From Hansfordia pulvinata (taxonomy: Eukaryota; Ascomycota; Sordariomycetes; Xylariales): a DNA stretch of 64,000 nt. A program made the position numbers and the translations under genes. Below, piece after piece: positions 45,021 to 57,173 of this stretch (positions are counted from its first letter, which is position 1; every line of letters begins with the position of its first letter). A model generated the notes under the pieces. It made no database searches, was not told where the DNA came from, and saw only the letters and a list, made by a program, of their open reading frames with translations. The stretch lies in NCBI GenBank assembly GCA_006538405.1, contig BJKQ01000001.1:4402001-4466000 (forward strand), read 5' to 3'.

Positions 45021-47035
45021 CGCCCTCACGACTCCTCGCACCAGCCCACGGTTGAACAAAAGTCGACGGATATATGCAACGCGACGGTCGTGCGGGTACC
45101 ATGCATGGTCCGCTTCTCATCACTTGCCCATTTCCGAACCCATAGCGCAGGCTTGCGAGATATGGATAGTCAAACAGATGGGCAGGCGAACAACGGTTGA
45201 TCAACAGTTCAGCCCTGCCCATTCCTTGCCCCCGGTCGTCAGCCAGCCAGCTTCGTCACTAGTCACCCACTCTCCTAACGCACCGCCTCGCCTCTTCTGC
45301 GCCCGCGGTCGTTGGAGCAAGCCGCGAAACCGCGAAACCGCACGGCTCGGGGCTACGCTACGGGGCCTCGTGCAAACCTCGTCCTCGGCTTTCCCGCATC
45401 CTCAAACATTCTCTGCGCCTGGTTTTGACGGCGGCTGTTTCTCATTCGCATCCGCGCGAGTACGTGTAATCCCGAAAACCAACGAACTCCATGCTAGCCT
45501 ACGGAGCGACGGAGTGCAAATACACGAACGGAGTAGCTCGTGGGTTGAGTGGATGTGGCAATCTCTTCATGCGAGTACTCCGAAGACCACACACGGAACC
45601 GGTTACTTAAGGCGCCCCACACACACACATCCACCCGCGGAGGCGCGTGCTCATCGAAGATGGTTGTCCTGCCGGTGCACCTCGGGCTGTGAGTTGCCAG
45701 AGGAGCACGAGGAGTCGAGGAGAGCACAAGGTGCAGCGCACCGCGCAACGGCGCACTGCGCAAGCTGCAGAGTGACGATTCGCTAGTCGCGTGGCCCCGA
45801 TCCGCTTCCCGAGACGAGTAGGGATTTGCGGAGCCCGGCATAAGATGCTTGACAAGCGCGGCAGCTTGTCACTGTCAGATGCCGCTTGCTGGCTCGGTTG
45901 ACGCGCTTGGCCCTGTCGGGGCCGGGGCGCCCACCACTTGCACACGTCCCCATCGCACAGGGCCATGGACCGACCAGCAGGAAGCACTCCGCCATTCAGA
46001 AGGGACGAGCAGGCGCCTGCGACGAATGCGAGACGCCGCTACCCCCGGGTCCAATCCATAAGACTACTGCACGGGGAGCATATGTAGGTCTACGAGTATA
46101 TGGCCAGGTGAGCTGTTCGCCCTCCATGTTTGCGGAGAACGCTGCAGTCAATCGATCGCGTCATTCCACGCAATGCGTCGCCGCGGTGCTTTACATTGCC
46201 CTCTCAATCCGTGCCCGGCAGCCATGAATCTCTCATCTAATGGCCCGCCCTGGTCGAGATGAGAGCTCTGGCTGGCCGAGCAGCGATAGCCCGGGGCAAG
46301 GAGGTGGTTCTTCAAGACCTAATAAATGGATACCTGACGAGTATCGTATCTTTAGGTACTTGGGTACGCACTTTTAGCTTGCGCCTGCAACCTCAACCCC
46401 GGTAACCTCTCCACTTTTCCCACTTGTGCTATTCTTGTGGGTTTCTTTCTCCGTACATCGCCTTGTGCGAGTATCGTCCTGGGTTTTCGAGGTCCTGACT
46501 TAGGCACTCACGAGACATACTCGTACCTCTTTGACGGAGTAGATTAGAAGCTTGCAAGTCCGGGTTACACGACGGGTGGGCAGCGTGCCAGATGACGCTC
46601 CGGAATTATCCTCCAGGGAAAACTCAATACGGCTCCTCCGTACCAGGCGTTCGCTTGCATGGACAGAGGCGGCGTATGAAAAGAATAGGGACGTGGACTC
46701 AAAGGGCGGCTAGTAGAATCGTCCTAAAAACTGGCACAGCGCGCGTTGCGATAGAAGCACTCGTACCTCAGCAGAGGGAGAACCCACCCCAACTGCCGCG
46801 AGAGCAATAGCGATGGTGACTGATGAGTCTGCAGAGGCGGCCACGTTGACGGGTCTGCGGCTACGAGTATGGATGTCGATGACAAGGTCTGCTCGGCGCG
46901 CCTCACCTTGAAAAGAAGCTAAGAGTTGGAAGCTATGGACAAGCATCTGTGGGCTTTGCTTGGCAGCCGCCCGGTACGCCGCAAAGCGGAGCTAGCAAGG
47001 GGATCGCATGCGAATGGACCACCTTTTTCCCATCT

Positions 47036-47050
47036 GTACTCGTACGAGTA
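47036..47050. repeat. GTACTCGTACGAGTA palindromic element
   Basis: Third fused copy of the same motif family, about 2 kb before the methyltransferase gene. Confidence 0.65.
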
Positions 47051-49079
47051 TGCCGTAGGACATTTTGCAAAGGGAGGGGGTTTGATATCACGGATGCCAC
47101 TCCGGCCTGGAAACTTTGCCAACGGGTAAGCGACGGGAATTCGTGCGAGGATCTCGACCCGGCTATGGAGGTACTTCTGGGCGGTACCTCATTATTGCAT
47201 GCAGGCCGGCCGGACCTGAGGAAACGACCTCAGTATCCTTAGGTAGGTGTACCTAGGCAGGCACGAGTGGAAGTACCCTGACTGAGATGCATCCATCAGG
47301 ACATTTGATTCGCGCAAGTCGCACCTTCCCGTCCTTTCGGCTTTTCCGGAGGCGGGCCTTTCCCGTTCAGGCGATCCAAAGTCTATCTATCCCGTGCCTG
47401 CTCAGATTAAATAATGCGTCATTGCAGCAGGGCGACCCGTACGTGAAATCAGTAATATCGCCCGATCGCTCTTTCGCCCGAAGCACGACTCTCAGAGTCA
47501 CGCCCAGTCCCGGGGCCTACCTTAGGTGCGCGCATCTCCCAACGCATGTATTCCCGTTTCCTTCTTCTCAGAACGTAGGTATCGGCGTAACGGGTGCCTT
47601 CCAACCCCCATTCCTACCCACCGTCTCAATGTAAATGTACTCGCCGGCCCAGTGGACCGACATCCGTGCAGTAGACATGACGGGGACAGCAGCAGCTGCC
47701 TACCTACCTGCTCTGCATGCCATCCGCCGTGCTCTACGAGTATTTCCATCTGGCCCATCCTGAACACCCGCCCGGCATCAGCTCATCGGCCCAGTGGCCA
47801 TCCGCAAGGTTAGGTGCCCGTAAGGTACCTTCCAGGGTACTAAGCTGCTCGCGCCACCTTCCTTACACCTCACCAGGCTTACACACCACGAATCACCTCT
47901 CACCTCGAGAAAAAGGCCCGGCCGCGCCCCCCTCTGTTCTGCCCAACCCAACAAACTGACACCAGCAGCACTCGACTAGACCCCTCTCTCCATAGCTTCA
48001 GTCGCCAGTCCGACTTTTTGTTCAAAATCGTCCCGTGAAACTAGAGAACTTGGACTCCCTGGCCGGGCTGGTCACAGCTCGCACCTGCACTGGCTGACCC
48101 TCACCAATCAATGCAGTTCATGTACCTAGCTTCAGGATGCATTGGGTTCATGGATGCCCGTTACCCGAGTTGCCTACCTTCGAGTACAAGTCGATTCAAT
48201 CCATTAGCTACCTACCTGACCTACCTACGCGTATGCACATGATAGATTGATAATCCTGTGGCCCAGTCCGGTCGGGTACTCCCACGAGTACCTCCGCAGG
48301 TCCCGTACCTACGGCCACCTCTGCCCGCTCACAAGGGCTTCAGCTGTCGGCCGGACCTGACCGGACCCGGCGCGACGTGACTTGACCGACGTTGCCGGCG
48401 TTGGCGCGTCCAGCCAGCAGAGGCAGTCGCCCCCTGTCTCGTTCGTGCGAGTACCTCTCCCCTGTCTCCTACCTCAAGTCCATTGGTCCCATAGATGGAA
48501 TGGGTGCAGTGTTCTTCCATCTGCTGCTGCTGCCATGAGCAACTCTATTCTCTCCTCCTTTCCCTCTGCTCGTAGTACTCCTCTTCCCCTTACCTACCAC
48601 CACCTCTGGACCTGCCTTGCCTTCCATTTGAAGTCTTGGAAGACCTTTGTCTGGCATCCCGCGCTTGAGCTCGCCGTCTCGTATTTCCACCCGACCTCAC
48701 TCGCCATCCACGCCCACCAGCTTGCCCGCCCAGGTGGCTCTACCGTCCTCGTCATTCTCCGACACCAACCCACCTACCCACCTTAATATCTCTGCCGTGG
48801 CTTGCTGCAGACGAGACACGGGGCAGACCAAATAAAACACAAATCTACCTACACTGTCTCTCCCCCATCTCCCGTCACATCCTACCTTACCTGCGGTTGC
48901 TGCTGCTACTGCTGCTGTTGCGCCCCTCCCCCATACCCGGCACAGCTCCGCCCGTCCACACACACCTACCTACCTACCTACCTACACCCTCCCTCTCGCA
49001 CGAACGAGTATACACGTACACGCACTCACGCGCCCTCTTCCTCTTCACCCGCCCCCCCGCCGCGCCAAGTCTCCGTAAC

Positions 49080-50317
49080 ATGGCTGCCGTGACCGCCCCT
49101 GACGTCCCGGTCACCACCGGCCCTCCCGCCCTTCAGCAGAGCCGCAACGGCAGCAGTGACAGCTCCCGCACCAGCGACATTGTCAACGAGAAGCCCCAGC
49201 TCGCCGCCGCCGCCAACGCCGCCGCCCCCAAGCACGATGGCTCCATCGACAGAGCCGCAAACCCCAAGCGCTGGAAGACCTTCCTCAAGGCCTTCAAGCA
49301 CATCCACGACCTCACCCCCAAGCAGGTCGACGACTTCATGGCCTCGTACGAGATATACAACCATGACTGGGACAACGAACAGGAGATGATTGCCGCCTTT
49401 GGTCCCGACTACCAGCAGCGCGTCGGCGAGTGTCTCCAGTCCTACTACTCGGTCCTCAACCACCTCTGCAGTCTTGGCGACGTCGAGAAGATGTACATCC
49501 CCCCAACATGGATTCCAAGGCCTCCGTCCTCGACAACCAGAACCTCAACGAGGAAGCTATTGCCCGCGAGATCGGTCTCGGCCCCGGCATGAAGGCTCTT
49601 GACCTCGGCTGCGGTCGCGGCCGCGTCGCTGCCCACATGACGAGCTACTCGGGCGCCCAGGTCGTCGGCCTCAACATTGACTCAAACCAGATCGCCCAGG
49701 CGCGCGAGTTCAACACGGCAAAGGGCTTCGACAACCAGTTCGTCGTCCACGACCAGAACGACCTGCCCCTGCCCTTCCTGGACGAGTCCTTTGACGCCTT
49801 CTACGAGATCCAGGCCCTCAGCTTGTGCAAAGACCTTTCGCAGCTCTTCAAGGAGATCTACAGGTGCCTGAAGCCCGGCGCCAAATTTGTTCTGGTCGAC
49901 TGGGTCAGCCTGCCGCCCTACGACCCCAAGGACCCCAAGCATGCCGAGCTCATGCGACGCGTCAAGCCGCTCATTGGCGCCGTCGGCACGCCCACCCCCG
50001 CCAGCTTTGAGAAGGACCTGGTCAACGCCGGCTTCAGCGTCACAAAATCCGACAACCCCAGCATAGACGGCCTGCAGGCCCCTCTGATTGACAAGGTCGA
50101 TATTTACTTCCGCTCCCTGCGCAAGGTCATCCACGGCCTCGTCAAGGTCCGCGCGCTGCCCCAGCACTTCAAGACATTAATCGACCGCTTCTGCCTGGAC
50201 GGTCAGGCCTTTGTGGAAATGGACAACATGCGCCTCATCACCACCACGTATCGCATCGTCGCGCAAAAGCCGGCGGCGCCGGCGCCGCCCCCACAGGCCC
50301 CTGCGGCTGCTGCATGA
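49080..50317 (+). CDS. Erg6-like SAM-dependent methyltransferase, frame broken once
   Basis: Intronless; 412 residues with one base restored. The first about 45 residues are Ala/Ser-rich and polar. Then come KRWKTFLKAFKHIHDLTPKQ, YNHDWDNEQEMIAAFGPDY and SYYSVLNHLCSLGDVEKMY. The frame breaks at a six-C run (49499-49504); one more C reads MYIPPNMDSKASVLDNQNLN and continues into the SAM-binding core. Motif I is ALDLGCGRGRVAAHM, then VVGLNIDSNQIAQAREFN, and a post-motif acidic/aromatic strand ESFDAFYEIQALSLCKDLSQ. The order and the RCLKPGAKFVLVDWVSLPPYD strand resemble sterol 24-C-methyltransferases. The YEYGWG motif of true Erg6 is not present, so it is more likely an Erg6-like paralogue with another lipid substrate. 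The C-terminus ends RIVAQKP plus an Ala/Pro tail. Probably cytosolic or ER-associated. Substrate not readable. Confidence 0.8.
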
Positions 50318-51046
50318 GAGGTTCACTTTTGGAGTTAGGACGGTCACCCAGGACATTGAATTTTCTTCCTTTTGTTTCGTCTGTTTTCCTTCCGGGGCTG
50401 CAAAACGCCGGCTCATCAAGCGAGGCCCCCTTGCGTTCTGAGCGTTTGCGCCTCCCACGCCGCTTGTTAGACTTCTACTTAATCCAATCATAATTATACC
50501 CTTATCCAGCATGAGCAGCACATCACGGCCGTCGTGTGTACAATACCAATTGAGAAGGATTCAAATTCAATCACGCGAGCTGGGTATTGACATCTTCGGA
50601 AGGGCCCAATTCGCACGTCCCCCTCTCATTCCGGCCCCTGTTATGAGCCTGCCCATGCGTGCGCGCGCTCGGCCGCAAGCTTTCATTGTTGTCTTTCTTT
50701 GTCTCTACGTCTCCGCTTCGAGGAGGCTGTGGCATCGTTTGCGTCAGGAGGCTATGCTTGGCGCGAGGCTTTGTTCCGCGACCTACTCATAAACCCAAGC
50801 CGCTCAACGTCCCAGTGAATTGTAGAAAAAGCGACAACCCGAAGCTGTGCCACAGGAAAGAAAAAAACGGCGAACCGAGCAGAACAGACGGGCGAACCCC
50901 TCCCGAATCGACAAGCGCGGAGTTGAATCTGGTCCCGAGCTTTCCGAGTCTCCGAGTGGCCCAGCTGAGGTCGCGCTCACCTCATCACCCTTGAAGCGGG
51001 AGGTGGGGCCACGGTCATTAGCCGAAGCCATTTAAAGAACCCTGGA
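50318..51046. other. Intergenic region
   Basis: About 730 bases between tandem plus-strand genes, with AT-rich sequence near 50475-50510 suggesting the methyltransferase 3' end. No gene seen. Confidence 0.5.
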
Positions 51047-51149
51047 ATGGCGCCCGCTTCGGGACCAGAGGTAAACACCGAGACCGAGCAGTCATGGGGC
51101 CACGACGTGCTCAATCTGGCGGTCTCGGGGGACTGCTCGCGACAACGCC

Positions 51150-51196
<47 letters not shown>

Positions 51197-54100
51197 GAAG
51201 CGCGCGAGGTCGGCCCCGTCTGCTCGACGCCGGGGTCGCAGCCGCCAAGACCTCAAGCTGCAGCCCCGATCACCACCACCACCACCACCACCACCCCCAC
51301 TGCTGCTACTGTTGTTGCCGTGGACTCGCGAAACCCCTCCTACCTACCTTATGACGGTCATCGCCCCGATGTGACCCTCCTGCACGACCCCAGTTTATTG
51401 ACCTGCGCGGGCATAAGTACTCGTACTGCAAGCTTGCGCCCGCACTTGGAGTATGAGACCACTGCCGCTGCCACACCCTTGCGACCCGGGTCGGGGCTCG
51501 TCACCGCAACCGCCACGCCTGCAGGGGACACGGGCTTGGCGTCAGGGGGCAGCCCGTCGGCTCCGGGAGACAAGTTACAGAGCCATGAGGGGACGAGGCT
51601 TTGGCGGAGACGACAGCATCGGCAACATGACACCGAAGAGGAGCGACAGCAACGACAACGTCGCCAGAACCAAGACCAGAAAAGAGACCTACGCGGAGAG
51701 GAATGCGATGGATCGCAAGGCGGCTGGGACAGCCCCAGTGGTGGCAAGGACGCAGCTGGAAACCCCGTCTGGGACATTGGGCATGTCAAGGACATCTGCC
51801 CCGCATGCTTGACGCCGTACTGCCTAGCCGTCGACTCGATCCCCTTCAGGACGAGTCTTCGACTTGCGTACAACGACGACGAGACCCAGACCTGGCACAT
51901 CGGGAACAATCTTGTGCTGACCGAGACGCTCGAAGACAGCCAGCCCGGTGATGCCGACGGCGAAGTGGCGGCCGCGGCGGCCATCGATCTGCTTCGAGTA
52001 TCGACGCGCGTGCCCCTTCCCCGGATCATCTCAGCCTGGAAGGAAGGGCCCAAAGTCATCACTCTCTCGGAGCAGGTTCGCGGCGGCCGGACGCTTTACG
52101 ACCTTTGGTGGACCCTCGGAGACCAAGAGCGGCAGAGGCTCGCCCGCCAGGTTGGCCGTTACATCGACCAGTGGCGCCGAGGCGTGACTGAGTGCATCTC
52201 GAGCGTTGGCGGTGGGCCTGTTCGCGGCCACGAGAGGCTTTTCGGCACGGGGCCCGCGTCGTCATCCATGGCATCCCGCGCCACAGGTGGCTTTGGTCCG
52301 TGCCACTCAGACGCCGACTTCTGGATGCTCATCGAGGCAAGCCTGCGGGCGCGTGGCGTTGACGATGGGATCATCACCCTGCTCGCGGAGCGCATGCCCG
52401 AATCATTCCCGTGCGTTTTGACACATGGCGATGTGTCAACGCGGAATATCATCATCGACGAGGCCACCGGCGACGTGGCATTGGTGATGGGCTGGGAACG
52501 GGCGGCAGCGCTGCCCTGCTGGGCCGAGAGTGTCGCCATGCGCTTCTGCTGCTGCGAAGAGGACGAGCAGTGGAAGGCGTTGCTCTGTGGCAGCACGCGG
52601 CAGTATCCCGCTGCTCTCGACTGGTGGTGTTTATGGATGGCGGTCCTCGAGGATGTACCACCACCGCCGAGACGACTGGCTACCCTCAAGGCGCGGTGTC
52701 GGCGCTGGCCCAAACCGCCTGCACAGCGCAGAGAGTATAACGATCCCACGCTACAAAGAAGAGTGCCGCTGCTTCAAGAGGCCAACCCGATCAGCCCGCG
52801 CAGTCGTCGGCAGTACCACGTGAGTGGCTCGCAATGGATTGTCGATGCCATAGATACGGATGAAATCAATCCCGCGACAGGGTCGGAGCATGACCGCGGC
52901 AGAGGCGATACGACTGATTCACTCGAGGACATGATTGCCTTTCGCAGGCGTCTCGCGCGTTCCACTTTGCCAACAGACAAGACTTACCTGGATCTCTTGA
53001 ACGACCACGAGTGGGCAGGGGCGTATCTCCACTCAGATACCGAGGGCAGCGTCTTGGAAGGCGAAGGAGTGGCAGGCGACAGCGTGAGGGGCGGATGCGC
53101 CGAGTCTGTTGGTGAGGTGGCCGTCGACGAGCTCCGTAGTTTTTCTGCCAATCATGACCAACCAAACGGCGCTGTTGAGGGCACGACCACGGGCGACGCC
53201 ACTGACGCAGAAGATTCGCAGGACAGCAAGGAACTCCCGAACAGCAATGAGTACCTGCGGGTTGATGAGGTCCAAGCCATAGGAGAGAGCGGCATAGACG
53301 AGAAGAGCAGCGACTGGAGAGACCTGGAAGATGTCAAGAGTCTGGAAAGACGAGGGAACCTGTTCGAGCCTTCGAGCCCCAACCGGAACGGAGGAAGATT
53401 GCAGTCAAGCTCGTCGTTTCCCAGCTCTTCCCACAGGTTGAGCATGGAATTGAAGATGGGAGTTTCTGATGGTGCCAACTCGCAGAATGGTGAGGAGATG
53501 GCCGGATCCAAGTTGAGATCAGTTTCCAGCACAGCCTCTTCAGGCGACGAGATCACCGACACACAAGAACGAGAAACGGCGGGCGTCGAGCGAGAATGGG
53601 CCGAGGACGAGCGAAGGGTTTCCCAGGAGAACCAAGCGCCAGTGCCTGTCCAGTTCAAGAGACCACCCAGTCGGATCCCTATCTCCGTCAACATCGCCAG
53701 TGAAGCAGCGGTGTCGAGTCAGACGAGCGAAACTCGCAGCCGAATCCCGCTGCCTGTGAGATCGGACGATACGTCCCTCATAGGTGGGGTGAAAGCAGGG
53801 CCGTCGCGGTCCTTCGCCAGAGGTGGCCAGACTAGCCTTCGACCATTGCTCACCAAGACAACATCCAATCTCGAGCAGCAGTCCCGCGACACGGGAAGGC
53901 TGCTTTCCGCGTCGCCGCAGAGCTCGCGGGCCCCTTCGCCGGCGTGGACCGGGCTTGGAGAACGGGCGCGTGTGCTTGAGCAGGTGGCGCCGCGCCAGCC
54001 AAGTCGCGGAGTGGTGCCATACAGCACGAACACGGAAGGTCGGCCGGTAAGCCTACCTCTTTGTCAGATGGACGATGACATCCTGAAGCAGCTTCGGGAC

Positions 54101-54439
54101 AAGGAGAGACCCGTGTCAGAACACAGTCCCGTGGCCAGACAGACAGCAGCATGGCAGCGTGGCGACGGTACAAGCTGGAGAGGGGAGGGCTCAGCCGAGA
54201 AGTCGTTATCTCCGATCCCGTCGGGGCGGGAACCGGGCTCGGAGGTGGTGCGGATGTCGGTGAATCCGGGGCCGGGGACCCGGTGGCGTCCGGGCGGGTT
54301 GTACCACAACATGCAGGCGCAGGGAGCAGCAAATCGGCGAGGAGCAACAGGGCGTCGGGGTCATGGGAGGTTTCTGTCGGAAACATATGTGCGTCGGTAT
54401 GATGGCGGCGACGACGAAGATGGGGCAAAGCGGTTGTAA
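51047..54439 (+). CDS. Large protein with APH-like kinase fold, altered catalytic motif
   Basis: Intronless, 1130 residues. Residues about 36-50 are a 15-glutamine run, and a poly-Thr run (ITTTTTTTTPT) follows at about 75-90. From about 255 to 560 lies a domain of the aminoglycoside-phosphotransferase-like kinase family common in fungi: HIGNNLVLTETL, DLLRVSTRVPLPRIISAWKE, the helix YDLWWTLGDQERQRLARQVG, and the catalytic loop LTHGDVSTRNIII (H460, D462, N467). The metal-binding motif, normally IDWE, reads VMGWE: Gly482 replaces the Asp. The rest (about 600-1130) is low-complexity, Ser/Glu-rich and probably disordered, with short basic patches. No membrane segment. Loss of the Asp suggests a pseudokinase or a changed mechanism; substrates are unknown even for intact relatives. 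The long open frame, continuous domain and start context support the gene. Confidence 0.75.
51150..51194 (+). repeat. CAG trinucleotide repeat coding polyglutamine
   Basis: About 15 CAG codons in a row near the start of the APH-like gene, followed further on by an ACC repeat (about 51271-51296) coding poly-Thr. Both are slippage-prone and likely polymorphic. Confidence 0.95.
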
Positions 54440-57173
54440 GCGCAGAAGCAGAGGTGCCCCCCACACCTGATAATCCTGCTCGTGTCAGGCAGCCCGCATA
54501 CCTCGAATCAACCCGTGGAAAGAGGGTGCATAGGCTGAGAGGGCACAGAGGGCACGAGGGGGACACCTCGAAGGGGATGGTGTACGAGGAGCAGCAGGAC
54601 GAGGGACCGGGGTTTCGAGCATGAGCTGAACATCCCATGAAAGATGAGGGGGCACAGGGAGGTTCTCTCGGAGATAGGTCTCGTATCCGCAGCTGCCGAT
54701 TCCGGTTGCTTGTAGATACTCGGTCGCACCCTCCGTGCCCATCCCAGCCCATGCTTTTCCGATCGGTTGCACTGGGTCACCTACATGTAGGTCTAAGTAC
54801 CTAAAATACCTCAGGTGTACGGTACGGAAAGGAGGTGCATACCTCCTCGTGTAGTCCAGTGTTTCGTGGGTTGTGAAAGAGTTCTTGCCTTGTCGGATGC
54901 CCTCCCACTTGAACAGAGCTGTCGAGGCAGGCAGGCAGGCAGGCAGGCACGACAGGCAGGCAGGCAGAATTGGCTGTACAGGATGGATGCGCTTGTCATC
55001 GTCCAATGCCGCCGGGTGCTCCGCAATGTTTAACGCCATGGGTTGTATGCATGATTACGTTTCACGTCTCGGAGCCGTGTCGGCTGCGAATGCCGGCAGC
55101 GCCCTGTGCAGCTCTTTGGAGCGCCGGCCAGCGATATCTCCGTAAACAGACTACGAACCTTCTTGAATCCCGCTAAGGGTGTGGCTGAGCATCTGCAGTC
55201 CGCGGCCGTGTTGAAGGACCACGCGCACGCACAATATCGTCGCCCGCTAAGACGGACCAGGAGTAAATTGCGAACTGGTGGTATCCAGCGTGGGCAGCTC
55301 ACGAAATAGAACACCTGAAACCTAAGGTACCTGGATACCTACGAGTACCCGGACTGGCACAGCCCTGGGCAGATGGGCAGATGATACGTACGGAGTGGAG
55401 TAGGCAGAGTGGTAGGTACGAGTATTCGTGAGGTGCCTCAGCCAAGGCAGCCTTAGCCTGCCATTGTTTGTCGGTTGTCATGTACCTATATGGAATGCAC
55501 TTATACGGAGTAACTTAGGCACTGGTCAGCGGAAGTTGCGGCTGCCGAACGCATTTTATGAATGCGCCCTACTACATGTAGGTCAGGTAGATATGTACGC
55601 GTACCTGTGCAGTCCGTGTCCACGGTTCGGCAGTTGGAGGGCTAGGCGCACGAATCCAAAGCCCAACGCGGCAGGAAGGCGCGACGGGACCCGCGACTTT
55701 AGCTGCTTGGCCATCACTGATGGGCTGGGCGTTGGTTACGGGTTCCATGCGGGACCTAATGGAAGTTAACGAGTACACCTAGGCGACCTCATTACTTGGT
55801 CTAGTATGGCATACCCGTAGGTACCTACCTATACCCAGATAAGTATTCACAGCGCAACGGCGCGTCGTGGCTTCCCTCTTAAGCGAAAACCGCATGGAGC
55901 TTAACGAGATGAAAGGTTCGATCCATCACGAGCAGGTTGTTGCCCTGCCAGTGAGGCGGGCCAGGCGGACTGCCCATTCAAAAACTGTGAAGATACCTCC
56001 TAAGACCCTGCAAGCTGAGCGATGCGTGAAGGGATTTCGATCCGCCAACTCATCCATCCGAGCTACCTCGCGTTTTCTCCGAGTCACATCTCGCAACTTG
56101 GCCATGCCTTGATCCTGGATGCGGCCGTGCATGCTTGCACACCACAATGCACAACTGCGAGTGCCACCTGTCCCACCGCCAAAGTCGCCGATAGCCTCTG
56201 TGTCGGGTCCACCCCCAGTCCGCCAGGGTCAGTAGCGCCATGACTGGCCTCGAATCCCGAATCCCGTTCTCCCATGTCGCCGCTGAAAGTCGCCGCTGTC
56301 GGGTCCCTCGGACGGTCCTGGCCCCGATTGCCACCTGCTCTTCACCCGTGATCGACGCTTGCACCACCCGGGAATAGCCTGCCACGCGGCGCTGAGTCCT
56401 GTCGTCAGTCGGGCATGGATGGCCTCCAGCAGCAACCATATCCAGCTGCCGCTGTGCCGTTCCGGAGGGCCTCTCAACCACGCTCAGGGCCTGTGTAATG
56501 TGGCTGTGAGCGTCTGGTGAGGGGTTTCTTGATCCAGTGTGGTGATGTGTGGGTGAGCGTCCCGGCCAGAGATGACAAGACTCGACTCGCCGGCGAGTGA
56601 GATTCTACCCAAACCGCCAATGGCGACCCTGCAAATCCGGGAGCCTGCGCAGTGGGGCTGCTGATGATTCCAGATGCCAGCTCGACTTCGTTCAGCCCAG
56701 GCGGAATTCCGCCCTGCCAACAAGCTACAAGCCACGAGCAACAACAGCCGGCACCCGGGCTCCTCGAATTACAGGCAATCATATGTCATCGAAGCCCTGG
56801 CGCGCTTACGTACGAGACGAGCACACAAAGCCAACCAACACTTAGGCAGCCGGGTCCACTATCGGGGTTAACGCCTGCCACGGGATTCCAGCTTTCCCAC
56901 CCCGGCACATGCTGAGCCATTCAGCTGGGTGGGCTGGCAGAGTGACGCCGGAGTTCGCCAGCGGTTCTGGCGTCGCTGGGTCTACTCGCACGAGCCCGAG
57001 CCCGAGCCCCGGCGCGCCCCGGCGCCCGGTGGCCTGGCTTTTTTATTAATAACGGCCGTCGCGCGCCCTCCCTGGAGTTCCAGATATGACGCTTCCACTA
57101 GCTATCACTGATTTACCATCTCTTGCTTGATTGACCCGCGCTTCGTCTCGGGCCGATCCATACACACACCAGC
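54440..57173. other. Intergenic region, about 2.7 kb
   Basis: No gene supported; open frames are short and overlapping. A GGCA repeat lies at 54929-54966, and TACGAGTA elements near 55340 and 55419. The last 100 bases (TTTTTATTAATA near 57039) are AT-richer and probably the P450 promoter. Confidence 0.5.

Larger units (their letters stand above)
39725..49079. other. Gene-poor region, about 9.3 kb
   Basis: Open frames up to about 300 codons exist on both strands, but none has a recognised domain, signal peptide, convincing start context or splice pattern, and many overlap antisense. The stretch from about 43.3 to 48.5 kb is dotted with TACTCGTA/TACGAGTA elements, several fused into palindromes (43328, 45005, 47036), and with TACC repeats. 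The end before 49080 is C/T-rich with a TACC repeat (48968-48985), the promoter or leader of the methyltransferase gene. No transposon termini were recognised. Confidence 0.5.

Noticed and set aside
51047..54439. Antibiotic-resistance aminoglycoside phosphotransferase
   Set aside because: Only the kinase fold is shared. The protein is a large eukaryotic relative with an altered metal-binding motif, not a resistance gene.
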